From: CAYPIE01 sp964410665
GTDB lineage: Bacteria > Planctomycetota > Planctomycetia > Gemmatales > Gemmataceae
DNA: 64,000 nucleotides
Direction: 5' to 3'
Assembly: GCA_964410665.1 (NCBI GenBank)
Contig: CAYPIE010000005.1
Coordinates: 97,212-161,211, forward strand
This document shows, piece by piece, positions 9,596 to 18,847 of the stretch. The notes below the pieces were generated by a model. The model was not told the origin of the DNA, ran no database searches, and saw only the letters and a program-made list of their open reading frames with translations. The translations under genes and the position numbers were made by a program. Numbering within the stretch: the first letter of the stretch is position 1; each line of letters starts with the position of its first letter.

Positions 9596-10504
9596 TTATC
9601 CCACAAATTGTTGGATATACCGCTTGCTCTGACGTAGTGCGCGTTGTCGGTCCTGAAGGGAGCCTTCGTACGCCCGATCCTCGACCTCAATACAGATCGG
9701 CCCCTTATAGTTTGCTTCACTCAACGCCGAGAAAAACGGACGCCAGTCGACCGCACCTAACCCAGGGATTTTCGGGGTCTGCCAGCCCAAGCCAAGGATG
9801 CCCACCTCGTACAGACGGTCGGGATCGATCCGAGTATCTTTGGCATGTGCATGCACGATGCGGCTACCAAACTCGCGGATACAGCGAGCACAATCGATTT
9901 CCTGCCAGATCAAATGCGAGGGATCAAAATTCAAGCCAAAGTGGCGACTGGGGATCTCGCTAAACATCTGCCGCCAAACCGCCGGGGTCGCAGCCAGATT
10001 GGTTCCCCCAGGCCATTCGTCCAGACTGAATAACATCGGGCAATTTTCAATCGCAATCGTGACCTGGTGTTCTTCGGCAAAGCGTACCAAAGGCGGCCAG
10101 ATGGCTTGGAACATTGGCCAGTTTGCTTGCACCGATTTACCTGGATCGCGGCCGATAAACGTCGTCACGGTGGAAACGCCCAGTTTAGGGGCGGTCTGGA
10201 TGACCTTGCGGAGATGGTCAATCACAAAGGTCCGGTGTTCGGGATCGGGATGTAGGAAATTGGGATAGTAGCCGAGCGCAGAGATACTGACTCCGTGGAT
10301 GCGGGTCAAATTTTGAATGTGAACGATCTGATCATCATTGCAAGCGGTGACATCGATGTGGGTCACTCCAGCGTAACGCCGCTCTGCCTGGCCCGGGGGC
10401 CAGCACATCACTTCAACACACTCAAATTCCTCATCCGCCGCGAAGGCCAGCACCTCCTCGAGCGTCTGTTCGGGCAAGATTGCGCTGACAAAACCCAGTT
10501 GCAT
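9596..10504 (-). CDS. Sugar phosphate isomerase/epimerase (xylose isomerase-like TIM barrel)
   Basis: A 302-residue TIM-barrel protein of the AP-endonuclease 2/xylose isomerase-like family. Metal-ligand motifs are visible: AIENCPM, FDPSHLIWQ, HAHAKDT and CIEVEDRAYEG. The true start is at 10504 (MQLGFVSAIL), preceded by GAGGAG with a 5-base gap; the longer frame to 10690 runs back into the oxidoreductase gene. It lies 43 bases downstream of a Gfo/Idh/MocA oxidoreductase, a pairing usual for inositol or unusual-sugar catabolism in planctomycetes. The substrate is not predictable from sequence alone. Confidence 0.88.
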   Translation of the reverse strand: MQLGFVSAILPEQTLEEVLAFAADEEFECVEVMCWPPGQAERRYAGVTHIDVTACNDDQIVHIQNLTRIHGVSISALGYYPNFLHPDPEHRTFVIDHLRKVIQTAPKLGVSTVTTFIGRDPGKSVQANWPMFQAIWPPLVRFAEEHQVTIAIENCPMLFSLDEWPGGTNLAATPAVWRQMFSEIPSRHFGLNFDPSHLIWQEIDCARCIREFGSRIVHAHAKDTRIDPDRLYEVGILGLGWQTPKIPGLGAVDWRPFFSALSEANYKGPICIEVEDRAYEGSLQDRQRALRQSKRYIQQFVG

Positions 10505-10547
10505 GTCCACTCCTCGACATCCTGGTGGGAAACCTCTGAAGGATCCG

Positions 10548-11699
10548 TTATATCCGAACCCAGCGTTGTTCAACATGGCTTTGCAGAATCGCAGCACATA
10601 ATCGGACTTCGCGGTCCCCATCCTGGAAAGTTGGATAGGGTAACTCGACGGGACGGCACTCACGAGCATCCTTCGAGTCGATCGAGGCATAGATTGCGCG
10701 AAACAGTTGCTTAAACGTATCCGGAAAACCTTCGGCGTGACCGGGCGGATAGTTGGTGTAGTCGCGCACCGCAGGGTGCAATTGTTGCGGATCGCGGGTG
10801 ATCAGGGCGTTGGGTTCGGCCCGACGACCCACCCACAAGTCGTTGGGAACCTCGCTATTCCAGGCCAAGCAAGCTTGTGCTCCAGCCATTTCGAAACGCA
10901 GACAGTTCTTGCGACCTGCAGTCACCTGGGAAACGGTCAAGCAACCACGCGCTCCCCCATGAAAGTGCAGTAGGATCGATCCTTGATCCTCGGTGTTGAT
11001 CGGCACGGGTTGCCGCGCATCGGTCGCGGCAGTCTGGAAAGTTTCCATCGAGCCACGGGGTGCTTGGCGAACCACGTGAACGGTTTGCAGATCCGCGCAC
11101 ACCGACTCCACCTCCAGGCCGGTGATAAACTGAATCAAATCCAACCAGTGGGTACCAATATCGGCGACCGCACGTAAGGCACCTCCCGTTTCGGCAACCA
11201 CCCGCCAGTTAAAGTCGGTGTCGAAGAGCAACCAGTCCTGTAAGTAGGAACCCAGGATATGATAAATGGGTCCGACCTTGCCGTCTTGCACCCACTGCCG
11301 GGCTTCCAGGCAAAGAGGATAGAAACGGATGTTATAGCAAACGGCATGAATGACACCGGCTTTTTGTGCAAGGGACAGCAGTTCGCCGGACTCCTCAGGG
11401 GTCATCGCTAACGGCTTCTCGCACACCACATGTTTGCCTGCGCGAAGCGTGGCTTTGGCCTGGTCGTAGTGATATCGGTTTGGCGAGGCAATATGCACGA
11501 CTTCGACCTCGGGGTCGCTTAACAATTCTTGCAGGTCAGCATAGCCGCGAGGGATGTGCAGGGCTTGGGCCGCGGCCTGACTTTTTGCCGGAGAGGACGC
11601 CAATATCCCGACAACCGGTTGTCCCAGCCGTCGGAGGGCTTCGACGTGAACCGGTCCAATCAAACCGGTTCCAATTACTGCTGCTCCATGCGATCTCAT
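10548..11699 (-). CDS. Gfo/Idh/MocA-family NAD(P)-dependent oxidoreductase
   Basis: A 383-residue dehydrogenase of the glucose-fructose oxidoreductase/inositol dehydrogenase family. The N-terminal Rossmann fold has AAVIGTGLIGPVHVEAL, the family's EKPLA motif is present (VVCEKPLAMTPEE), and the C-terminal alpha/beta domain has the catalytic DIGTHWLDL. The start at 11699 (MRSHGAAVIGTG) is chosen because it precedes the nucleotide-binding strand directly; the frame upstream to 11777 adds no recognisable sequence. It heads a two-gene unit with the isomerase. A second, distinct pair of the same families lies at 17.7-20 kb. Confidence 0.9.
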   Translation of the reverse strand: MRSHGAAVIGTGLIGPVHVEALRRLGQPVVGILASSPAKSQAAAQALHIPRGYADLQELLSDPEVEVVHIASPNRYHYDQAKATLRAGKHVVCEKPLAMTPEESGELLSLAQKAGVIHAVCYNIRFYPLCLEARQWVQDGKVGPIYHILGSYLQDWLLFDTDFNWRVVAETGGALRAVADIGTHWLDLIQFITGLEVESVCADLQTVHVVRQAPRGSMETFQTAATDARQPVPINTEDQGSILLHFHGGARGCLTVSQVTAGRKNCLRFEMAGAQACLAWNSEVPNDLWVGRRAEPNALITRDPQQLHPAVRDYTNYPPGHAEGFPDTFKQLFRAIYASIDSKDARECRPVELPYPTFQDGDREVRLCAAILQSHVEQRWVRI

Positions 11700-11803
11700 G
11701 ATCGTTTTCTCCAGCCCTGTTGATTTTCCTGGCTCTTTGGAACCGATATTATGGGATAAATGGAAGGTGGGGTGCAAATCTCCAAAAGCAAAGAGGTTTC
11801 AGT

Positions 11804-12580
11804 ATGCGTTGGTTCACGAGCTTGCTCGGCCTATTGGCTCTGGTCTGCAGTGCTCAGGCCCAAGGGGTCGGCGTTGGGGGCGGTGGCGGCGGTACCACCA
11901 TCGGTGGTGGTGGCGGTGGCTTCGGCGCTGGAGGAGGCGGCGGTGGCTTCGGTGGTGGTGGTGGTGGCGCTACCGGGCAAAATCTTGGCTTCGAAAGCCT
12001 TGCTGCGTTAGTTCAAACGACTTCCTCAACGGCGAGTACCGCGATTACCGAGAGCAACCCGTTTCGTGCCACCTTTGCGAATCCCTTCTTCCCGGGACGC
12101 CCAGGCAGTACCAACATTAGTCAGCTTGGGGGTTTCGGCGAGCCTCTCTTTACCATTGGGACCACCACAGGTGGTGGGGGCGTTGGGGGAGGCGGAGCAG
12201 GTGTGGGCGGAGCGACTGGCACCGGCTTTGGTGGTGGACGAGGCCCAGGTGGCTTACCCGGCGGCACCGCCACCGCCGGCGTGGGGAATCTTGGGACTCC
12301 GACGTCGCCGAGCACCGCACGCGTTTCCTATGCGGCCACCGTCCGCTTCCCGACCAATCTTGCCACGGGAACGCGCCTACAGAATCGTGTCCAATCGGTC
12401 ATCTCACGTTCTACACGCCTGAGCAACCCCGCCGCGGTGCGAATCCTGGTCCAAAACCGCGACGTGCTGCTGCGTGGGCCGGTGCGTGACCAGGACGAAG
12501 CTCGGTTGATTGAAGGCCTTGTCCGTCTCACTCCAGGCGTGCGACGCATTGTGAATCAGTTACGTTTTGAGCGGCCATAA
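11804..12580 (+). CDS. Secreted glycine-rich protein with C-terminal BON domain
   Basis: Exported protein of 258 residues. The signal peptide (MRWFTSLLGLLALVCSAQA) is followed by two glycine-rich tracts of GGGG/GFG repeats at about 22-48 and 118-160. A BON-like domain closes the protein (about 175-258: ATVRFPTNLATGTRLQNRVQ ... VRILVQNRDVLLRGPVRDQDEA). BON domains occur in periplasmic or envelope-associated proteins. The start at 11804 is supported by the signal peptide and AAAGAGG upstream. It is divergent from the oxidoreductase and converges with the epimerase gene with a 23-base gap. The glycine tracts are built from GGT/GGC codons and may be length-variable. The specific function is unknown. 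Confidence 0.8.
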   Translation: MRWFTSLLGLLALVCSAQAQGVGVGGGGGGTTIGGGGGGFGAGGGGGGFGGGGGGATGQNLGFESLAALVQTTSSTASTAITESNPFRATFANPFFPGRPGSTNISQLGGFGEPLFTIGTTTGGGGVGGGGAGVGGATGTGFGGGRGPGGLPGGTATAGVGNLGTPTSPSTARVSYAATVRFPTNLATGTRLQNRVQSVISRSTRLSNPAAVRILVQNRDVLLRGPVRDQDEARLIEGLVRLTPGVRRIVNQLRFERP

Positions 12581-12603
12581 CGCGGTGGGTCCGGATCGCT
12601 CCA

Positions 12604-13080
12604 TCAAACGAGCTGGAACGGAGAGTTCGGATCATCTTCGTGGCGGATTTCGTCGACTGGTTCTTTTTTGGCGACCCCACGGTAGAGTCGATTTGGACCA
12701 TTGAAGACAATGCCGGAAACTTCCCCCACGTTTTGGTAAGCGTGAACGACTCCGACCGGGACGATCACGGCCATGGGGGTGTCTTGCCCCACGATCCGTA
12801 CTTCTTGGTGACGGTAAGTAGGGGAGTCGGAGCGGTTATCCCAGACGACCATTTTAAAGTTCGACGGCCCAATGAACGCGAAATAATCTGCTTGATCGAC
12901 GTGCTCATGGGGCCCCCGGGCGATACCTGGTTCGGTCATGGACATATAGGCCATGACCGGATGGAACACTTCGGGAAGCTCATCTTCGCGAAACAGTTCA
13001 CAAAGCCAACCACGCGCGTCGCGATAAAAGGTCAACGGCTTCCAAATCACCCCTTGGACTGGGCCAGACACAAATTCCAT
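12604..13080 (-). CDS. dTDP-4-dehydrorhamnose 3,5-epimerase-like cupin
   Basis: A 158-residue cupin resembling the RmlC family: FYRDARGWLCELFREDELPE and GIARGPHEHVDQADYFAFIG correspond to the RmlC start and the catalytic-His strand (RGPHEH). The start at 13080 (MEFVSGPVQGV) has GGAG upstream; the longer frame runs into mutS and is rejected. It is shorter than typical RmlC (about 180 residues), so it may be an RmlC-like sugar epimerase/isomerase rather than a true rhamnose enzyme. No other rhamnose gene is nearby. It sits 28 bases downstream of mutS on the same strand. Confidence 0.75.
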   Translation of the reverse strand: MEFVSGPVQGVIWKPLTFYRDARGWLCELFREDELPEVFHPVMAYMSMTEPGIARGPHEHVDQADYFAFIGPSNFKMVVWDNRSDSPTYRHQEVRIVGQDTPMAVIVPVGVVHAYQNVGEVSGIVFNGPNRLYRGVAKKEPVDEIRHEDDPNSPFQLV

Positions 13081-13108
13081 AGCGAGTCTCCGGAGACGCC
13101 AATTGGGC

Positions 13109-15685
13109 TTATTCTCCCGGATTGTGCCGTTCCACCGGCGGAACGTCAATTGCATCAAATAGGTCCGGTTCGGGTCGGGCTTGACGGCGTCGGCGGGAAC
13201 GCTCGGGCGGAGCCACGACTTCCACCCCCACCGGGTGGCGACCTTGGGGGTCTCGCGCAGCGGGAGCGGCTGGCGGAACGGCCACGGGAGGAGGTTGTTG
13301 CCGCGCTTCCAATTCGCCGAGCACGTCTTGGGCACGCTGGATCACCGAACCCGGGACGCCAGCAAGTTTGGCAACATGGATGCCATAACTCTTATCGGCA
13401 TTGCCCGGTGCGATTTTGTGAAGGAAGACCACTTCGTCCGCCAGTTCCCGAACCTCAACGTTATAGTTTCGCAGGCCCGGTAAGCGCTCGGCCAGCTGGG
13501 CGAGTTCATGGTAATGCGTTGCGAATAAGGTGCGTGCTCCAACCGTATCGTGTAAATGCTCAGTGATTGCCCAGGCCAACGAGACACCATCGTAAGTGCT
13601 TGTCCCTCGGCCGATCTCATCGAGGATCACCAGACTCTTGGACGTGGCATTGTTGAGGATATTGGCAGCCTCGGTCATTTCGACCATAAACGTACTCTGG
13701 CCGCGGTTGAGCTCATCACTGGCTCCAACCCGAGTGAAAATCCGATCGGTCAGGCCGATGGTCGCCGCCTGGGCAGGGATGAAGCTGCCAATATGTGCCA
13801 GCAATGTGAGCAGAGCAACCTGGCGGATAAACGTACTCTTGCCCGCCATGTTGGGGCCGGTGATCAACCACAGCATGCCTTGCTCGGTACTCAGCTGCAC
13901 ATCGTTGGGCACAAAGGATCCATGCGGTAGCAGTTGTTCGAGCACCGGATGACGGCCTTCGCGAATGGCGAGCACAGGTTCATCAACCAGGGTAGGACGG
14001 GTGAGATTCCGCAGTGCCGCCAATTCTGCTAAGGAAATGAGGAAATCGACTTGGGCCATCACCTCGGCACTACTCAGCAAGCGGAGGGTCTCACTGGCGA
14101 CCTGCTCACGGAGCTGGACAAAAAGTTCTTGCTCGAGTTCGAGCATTTTTTCTTCCGCGCTGAGAATTTTCTCGGAGTATTCCTGGAGGTCGGGGGTGAT
14201 GTAGCGGATGGCATTTTTTAACGTCTTCTGGTGCCGGTACTCGTCCGGGACTTTGGCGGTATGGACATTGGTCACCTCAATATAATATTTGTCGACGTGA
14301 TTATAACCAATTTTGAGGCTCGGAATATTGGTGCGAGTGATCTCTTGGGCCTGATACTGGGCCAGCCACCCCTTGCCGTCCCGAGCCAGCTTGCGGTACT
14401 CATCGAGCTCGGCGTGGTAGCCTTCCCGGATAATTCCACCCTCTTTCATTTGCACAGGTGGACAATCGACCAATGACGCATCCAGGGTGGCGCGAAGATC
14501 GGCGCAGAGTTCAAGCGATGCTTCAAGTTCTCGTAAGCGAGTGGACTGTCGCCTGGAAAGTTTCGCCTTGAGCTGTGGGAGTAGTTGAAGGGTTTTGGCC
14601 ACCGCCCCCAAGTCTCGTGGGGTGGCCCGGGCGGTGCTGACACGTGAGGTTAATCGTTGGAGATCATAAGCAGCCGCAAGAAGCTCACGGAGTTCAGAGC
14701 GGAGCCGGTGCTCATGCAGCAGTTCCTCCACGGCATCGAACCTGGCTTCGATGGCTGTACGCTGGGTCAGCGGAGCCAGCATGGCATCGTGGAGGTAGCG
14801 GGCCCCCATGGGTGTCACCGTACGGTCGAGCATCGCTAACAACGATCCCTCGCGACCATTCTCCCGAAGCGTTCGGGTTAATTCCAGACTGCGACGTGTG
14901 ACCTCGTCGAGGACAACAAAAGCGTTCTGGTGATACGGTTGTAACTGCCGAAGATGCCCCAGTGTGGAGCGAATGGTTTCCTGTAAATAGCGGAGCAAAC
15001 CCCCAGCAGCGATCAAGCAGGGTTGCCCCTCGGTAAAGCCAAAACCGGTCAGCGTCAGGACGCCGAAATGGGTCTTTAACGCTGTCACTGCCGTACTCGG
15101 GTCAAATGTCCAGTCCGGTCGTGGCGTCATGGTTCGTGGTAACAGACTCTGCCACGTTTCCTGGAGACTGGCATGGAGCTGTTCAGGAAGGGCACATTCC
15201 GCGGCATCCAGCCTCGCGAGTGCGTCAGCCAGTTGTTCTCGATGGACATCGGTTGCGAAGAACTCACCCGTCGATAGTTCGACCCAGGCCAGACCAAATA
15301 GATGCCGCTGCTGGCATAAGGCGATCAGGAAGTTCGATTGACGTGGGTCAAGGAGTTCCTCCTCGGTGAGTGTCCCAGGCGTAACGATCCGCGTCACCTC
15401 CCGTTTGACCAAGCCCTTGGCGGTTGCGGGGTCCTCGACCTGATCACAAATGGCGACTCGATGACCTGCCTGGATCAGCCGGTGGAGATAACCTTCCAAC
15501 GCATGATGTGGGATGCCGGCCATCGGGATCGACTTGTCGCGACTGGTAAGGGTCAGCCCGAGTAAACGGGCAGCGACTTCGGCGTCTTCCTCAAATAGTT
15601 CATAAAAGTCGCCCATCCGGAATAGCAGCAACATACCGGGATGGCGGTCTTTGGCGTCATGGTATTGTTGCATCATCGGCGTCAT
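13109..15685 (-). CDS. mutS: DNA mismatch repair protein MutS
   Basis: Mismatch-recognition ATPase of 858 residues, normal for MutS1. The mismatch-binding motif is seen near the N-terminus (FRMGDFYELFEEDAE, with Phe and Glu of the FxE element). The ATPase has Walker A TGPNMAGKSTF, the STFMVEMTE signature and Walker B VILDEIGRGTSTYDG, followed by the ATHYHEL segment. The start MTPMMQQYHDAK is the canonical MutS beginning. The C-terminus is proline-rich with basic runs. No mutL is seen within the window. Confidence 0.97.
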   Translation of the reverse strand: MTPMMQQYHDAKDRHPGMLLLFRMGDFYELFEEDAEVAARLLGLTLTSRDKSIPMAGIPHHALEGYLHRLIQAGHRVAICDQVEDPATAKGLVKREVTRIVTPGTLTEEELLDPRQSNFLIALCQQRHLFGLAWVELSTGEFFATDVHREQLADALARLDAAECALPEQLHASLQETWQSLLPRTMTPRPDWTFDPSTAVTALKTHFGVLTLTGFGFTEGQPCLIAAGGLLRYLQETIRSTLGHLRQLQPYHQNAFVVLDEVTRRSLELTRTLRENGREGSLLAMLDRTVTPMGARYLHDAMLAPLTQRTAIEARFDAVEELLHEHRLRSELRELLAAAYDLQRLTSRVSTARATPRDLGAVAKTLQLLPQLKAKLSRRQSTRLRELEASLELCADLRATLDASLVDCPPVQMKEGGIIREGYHAELDEYRKLARDGKGWLAQYQAQEITRTNIPSLKIGYNHVDKYYIEVTNVHTAKVPDEYRHQKTLKNAIRYITPDLQEYSEKILSAEEKMLELEQELFVQLREQVASETLRLLSSAEVMAQVDFLISLAELAALRNLTRPTLVDEPVLAIREGRHPVLEQLLPHGSFVPNDVQLSTEQGMLWLITGPNMAGKSTFIRQVALLTLLAHIGSFIPAQAATIGLTDRIFTRVGASDELNRGQSTFMVEMTEAANILNNATSKSLVILDEIGRGTSTYDGVSLAWAITEHLHDTVGARTLFATHYHELAQLAERLPGLRNYNVEVRELADEVVFLHKIAPGNADKSYGIHVAKLAGVPGSVIQRAQDVLGELEARQQPPPVAVPPAAPAARDPQGRHPVGVEVVAPPERSRRRRQARPEPDLFDAIDVPPVERHNPGE

Positions 15686-15873
15686 GGGCTACCGCGCTCC
15701 GAAGGAATATGATCTTCTGTTCAGTTGCTGAATCGGTCAGTGTAGCAGTTCGCTTTGGCGGAGAGCAAGCGACGTAGCCCCGGGGATGGGAGGTGAATGC
15801 ACGGACTGGGGCATCGAGTGACGGGACATTTTTGGACCCGGTTTCGATCGAGCTGACTTGAATCGGCCTATGA

Positions 15874-16299
15874 TTAATCGGCCTGACGGACCTTCGACAT
15901 CTGGATAGTTTTGCCTTCGTCCGAAAAAGAAACCACATCCATGACGCGGCGGATGAGGAAAAGACCGCGGCCACATGGTCGCTCAAGATTTTCGGGAGCG
16001 GTGGGATCAGGAACTTCTTCCGGCTGAAAACCCGTTCCTTGGTCGCTTATCATCACTTCGAAGTGACTCGAACAAATTTCATAGCGAACGACGACGGGTT
16101 TGTCGGGGTCGAGTTGATTACCATGCTTGATCGCGTTGACTAAAGCTTCCTCAACGGCGAGTTTGATATGGAAGATGTCGCGCTCGGCAAATTGCTGGAC
16201 CTGAAGGAGTACTTCAATTTCCGCTTGTAAGCGTCGCACTTCATTTAAATCGCTCGGGATTGTCTGGTCACGGACAATCCGATCGTTGGTACAACTCAT
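15874..16299 (-). CDS. RsbW-like serine kinase/anti-sigma ATP-binding protein
   Basis: A 141-residue GHKL ATPase of the RsbW/SpoIIAB type. The N box is AVEEALVNAIKHGN, the G1 box ISDQGTGF and the G2-type box CGRGLFLIRRVMD. Such proteins bind a sigma factor or another partner and phosphorylate a STAS-domain antagonist. I chose the start at 16299 (MSCTNDRI), which places the domain about ten residues from the N-terminus and has GGCAGGTGG upstream; the frame extends to 16392 as an alternative. The STAS gene lies just upstream on the same strand, so the two form a partner-switch pair. The target sigma factor is not identified. Confidence 0.88.
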   Translation of the reverse strand: MSCTNDRIVRDQTIPSDLNEVRRLQAEIEVLLQVQQFAERDIFHIKLAVEEALVNAIKHGNQLDPDKPVVVRYEICSSHFEVMISDQGTGFQPEEVPDPTAPENLERPCGRGLFLIRRVMDVVSFSDEGKTIQMSKVRQAD

Positions 16300-16407
16300 G
16301 GCCACCTGCCGGTTGAAACGCTCGAAACGGTTGCCCGTGAGGTGGGGGATCTCCTCGGTGGGCGGCCGGAAACACGCTTGCGGGTCCCGCATGCGGTTTC
16401 CAACGCT

Positions 16408-16761
16408 TCAAAAAGACTGCAAACCTGATTGTTCGTCCGGGAAGATCTCGAACAATTTTTCCAAGTTCGTGATGACAAATATCTCGCGAATGTCGTTCGA
16501 GATCCCGCACAGCGCCAGCTTGCCCTGAACACCTTGGACTTTGTTGCGAAGCGAGATCAGCTTTCCCAGGGCAGCACTGGACATGAAATCGACATTGCTG
16601 AAGTTCAGCAACAACTTACTTTTTCCCATCTCATCGACCAGTCGGATCAACTCTTCACCGATGGCGTTAATATTGTTTTCGTCGAGAATTTTCTTGTCAA
16701 CGAAATGGACGACCGTAATTTCCCCGATGTCTTCTACTTCCAGGTGACGTCGGCGGCTCAT
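16408..16761 (-). CDS. STAS-domain anti-sigma factor antagonist (RsbV/SpoIIAA-like)
   Basis: A 117-residue STAS protein. The phospho-acceptor loop is LNFSNVDFMSSAALGKLISL, with the expected Ser pair after DFM. The beta-sheet start VEDIGEITVVHFVDKKILDE is typical for planctomycete members. The start at 16761 (MSRRRHLEVED) is preceded by GGAG at good spacing; an upstream Met at 16785 is less likely. The RsbW-like gene follows and would phosphorylate this protein to set the switch. Confidence 0.9.
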   Translation of the reverse strand: MSRRRHLEVEDIGEITVVHFVDKKILDENNINAIGEELIRLVDEMGKSKLLLNFSNVDFMSSAALGKLISLRNKVQGVQGKLALCGISNDIREIFVITNLEKLFEIFPDEQSGLQSF

Positions 16762-16935
16762 AATCAAATCTCCGACAAGGCCCATGCGTCGCTGGTGACG
16801 TCCGGGGAGTCAATCGTATCGAGAGTCTGCGAGATCGTGGTCATACTGCCATTGATTCTTCTAGGCGATCTGGGAAGTGTCAAGGTGATTGTGGGAAATC
16901 CCTTGCGACCACGAACCGTGCCACACCGGTCAAAC

Positions 16936-16980
16936 CAGCGAACCGCCCACTTCCCATAACGGGGGGTGGGCGGTTCGCTG
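16936..16980. terminator. 15-bp perfect stem-loop, possible terminator
   Basis: The arms 16936-16950 (CAGCGAACCGCCCAC) and 16966-16980 are perfect inverted complements with a 15-base loop. The structure sits just past the 3' end of the minus-strand gene at 17008-17457 and upstream of the STAS gene. Only three T residues follow on the minus strand, so it is a weak intrinsic terminator at best; mRNA protection or a protein site are alternatives. Confidence 0.55.
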
Positions 16981-17007
16981 AAGTGAAAGAAGGTCGGGCA
17001 GGAGAAG

Positions 17008-17457
17008 TTACTCGGACCGCTGCCGGGGCACGCCAAGTAGTCCTGCCAACTGGGGTAGGGAAATGGTCTCGGCGACCACGGTGACACCGGCGAACTCGGC
17101 CAGACGATCCATGTTCGGAGTCACTTCGGGTGCGACCAAAACGATCGGCAGCTCTTGCTGATCAACGCGCAACTTCGCTGCGGTCAACCAGCCCGATTCC
17201 CAAGGCGTGCTCAGGGGAAGGACGACGGCTTGCGGTCGGTACTGGGTCATCACCTTGCGTAAGGCCCGAGCATCCTTGGTGGTGATCATGGTGACATGCT
17301 GGGCATGCAGGTAATCCCATAGGTTCTCCGCCAGGATGGATGGAGGGAGAGTAGAAACAATCATTTGGGTGTTGTTCCCTGATGGGCCCTGCCACACCTG
17401 CGAATCCGCAAAGCCTGGCGTAAAGCCTATGCACGGATTAATGGAGAAGGAACACAT
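17008..17457 (-). CDS. Receiver-like protein lacking phosphorylation residues
   Basis: A 149-residue protein. Residues about 32-145 follow the alternating beta/alpha pattern of a response-regulator receiver (MIVSTLPPSILAENLWDYL ... PQAVVLPLSTPWESGW ... LPIVLVAPE ... VTVVAETISLPQLAGLL). The acidic pair after strand 1, the Asp after strand 3 (LPLS instead of LxxD) and the Lys after strand 5 are all missing, so it would be a pseudo-receiver. The start at 17457 has AAGGA six bases upstream; an internal Met at 17364 would remove a poorly conserved 31-residue leader. It lies upstream of the STAS/RsbW-like pair on the same strand. The fold call is by eye only. Confidence 0.6.
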   Translation of the reverse strand: MCSFSINPCIGFTPGFADSQVWQGPSGNNTQMIVSTLPPSILAENLWDYLHAQHVTMITTKDARALRKVMTQYRPQAVVLPLSTPWESGWLTAAKLRVDQQELPIVLVAPEVTPNMDRLAEFAGVTVVAETISLPQLAGLLGVPRQRSE

Positions 17458-17740
17458 AAACTATCCTTCGTGAGACAACCTACTCGCTAGTAATCCCCTG
17501 TTTATTCGCCGGGGTCAGGGTGCGATTTGTGTCCATGACGAAAAACGCACGGTTGGGTGGTTTACGCTTGCTTCACTGCTTGCAGCGGGCTAGAACGAAC
17601 CCCATCCCTCAGACTAGACGGGATACTCCGGTATTTGGTTCAGGCACTTCGGTCAAACTCACCGTTCCTTCCTGCCTGGACACGTCCTCCGGGTGAAACT
17701 CCATCCGGTTCCGAACAACCGTCCCAGGAGTCTCCAGCCG
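17458..17740. promoter_or_regulatory. Divergent intergenic region
   Basis: 283 bases separate the minus-strand pseudo-receiver gene from the plus-strand isomerase gene and must hold both promoters. AAGGA at the left end serves the pseudo-receiver; AGGAG at about 17725 serves the isomerase. I see no convincing -35/-10 pair, riboswitch or strong hairpin. Confidence 0.4.
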
Positions 17741-18655
17741 ATGAAAAAAATTTCGATTGGTAGTTGGGCATACTGTTTTGGTCCCTACGAACAAAATCCC
17801 GTCGATTTTCCTACGGTGCTGCAGAAGCTCAACGAACTCGGTCTGGATGGGGTGGAACTCGGTGGCTTCCCACCGCATCCGAGTCCAGATAGTTTCCCGA
17901 CGCGTTCCCAACGTGTGGAGCTCCGTAAACAGGTCGCAGATCATGGTCTGGCCTTCTCCGGACTCGCGGCCAATTTGTGGATGCACAAGCTGATTAGCGT
18001 TGCCGACAGTGGGCCTTTTATTGCGGAATTTGCCAAGAATCTGTTTTTTGCTGAGGACCTTGGCATCGAGATGATCCGCGTCGATACGCTGGAACCACCG
18101 GATGTCTTTGACAAAACGGGGACCGATCCCAAAGTCGGCTTCGATCGGCTCGTGCAGGCCTGGGATCGCTGCGCCAAGCTTGCCGCCGGTCGCGGCATCC
18201 GTGTAGCCTGGGAATTTGAACCAGGCTTTGCCTTTAACAAACCCAGCGAAATTATTGCCTTGGTCCAGGCGGTGCGTGCTCTGGATAACCCCAACTTTGG
18301 CGTCATGTATGACACCTGTCACGCCCACATGGTCGCGGCGGTGGCTGCCAACCAGGTGGGTACCAAGGAGATTCTCCCAGGCGGTGCTATGGAGCTTTTG
18401 GGCAAGCTGGAAGGGACGATTAACCATATCCACTTGATCGACTCAGATTCGACCCTCAACGAGCACAACACCAGCACCCACGCCCCGTTCGGTCAAGGTA
18501 TCTTGAATTTTGATGAATTACTCCCTGCCTTGCAGAAGGCGAATGTGCCAACCGATTGGTGGTGCATTGATCTATGCTTTTGGCCCGATGCCTGGAATGT
18601 CACCGAACAAAGTCAAAAGTATCTTGATACGATGCGGAAGAAATATGCCGCGTGA
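17741..18655 (+). CDS. Sugar phosphate isomerase/epimerase (xylose isomerase-like TIM barrel)
   Basis: A 304-residue TIM-barrel protein, a different member of the family at 9.6 kb. Metal-ligand strands are visible as VAWEFEPGFAF, GVMYDTCHAHM, INHIHLIDSD and WWCIDLCFWP, with GQGILNFDELL near the end as in hydroxypyruvate isomerase/IolE-like proteins. The start at 17741 (MKKISIGSWAYCFG) follows AGGAG; the frame to 17693 adds a leader without sense. A Gfo/Idh/MocA oxidoreductase follows 192 bases later, making this the second isomerase/oxidoreductase pair in the window. Confidence 0.88.
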   Translation: MKKISIGSWAYCFGPYEQNPVDFPTVLQKLNELGLDGVELGGFPPHPSPDSFPTRSQRVELRKQVADHGLAFSGLAANLWMHKLISVADSGPFIAEFAKNLFFAEDLGIEMIRVDTLEPPDVFDKTGTDPKVGFDRLVQAWDRCAKLAAGRGIRVAWEFEPGFAFNKPSEIIALVQAVRALDNPNFGVMYDTCHAHMVAAVAANQVGTKEILPGGAMELLGKLEGTINHIHLIDSDSTLNEHNTSTHAPFGQGILNFDELLPALQKANVPTDWWCIDLCFWPDAWNVTEQSQKYLDTMRKKYAA

Positions 18656-18847
18656 TGGGGGGTTGGTCAACCAGACTCAGCTTCGCTTGATGTGCTGGCC
18701 CGCCCCTCAGGGTCAGGGCGCACCAGCGGGGCAAGACGCACCACTCAGAGTAGAGCTGGACCAGAGGAAGTTTGCGGGTCCGGGTGTATGGGTTGGCCGA
18801 CTCTAGCTTTGAGCGAGACCTACGTTGATGGACTTTGAGACCCGACT

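Noticed and set aside
17609..18433. Minus-strand open frame of 274 codons
   Set aside because: It mirrors the isomerase gene, whose TIM-barrel motifs are clear on the plus strand.
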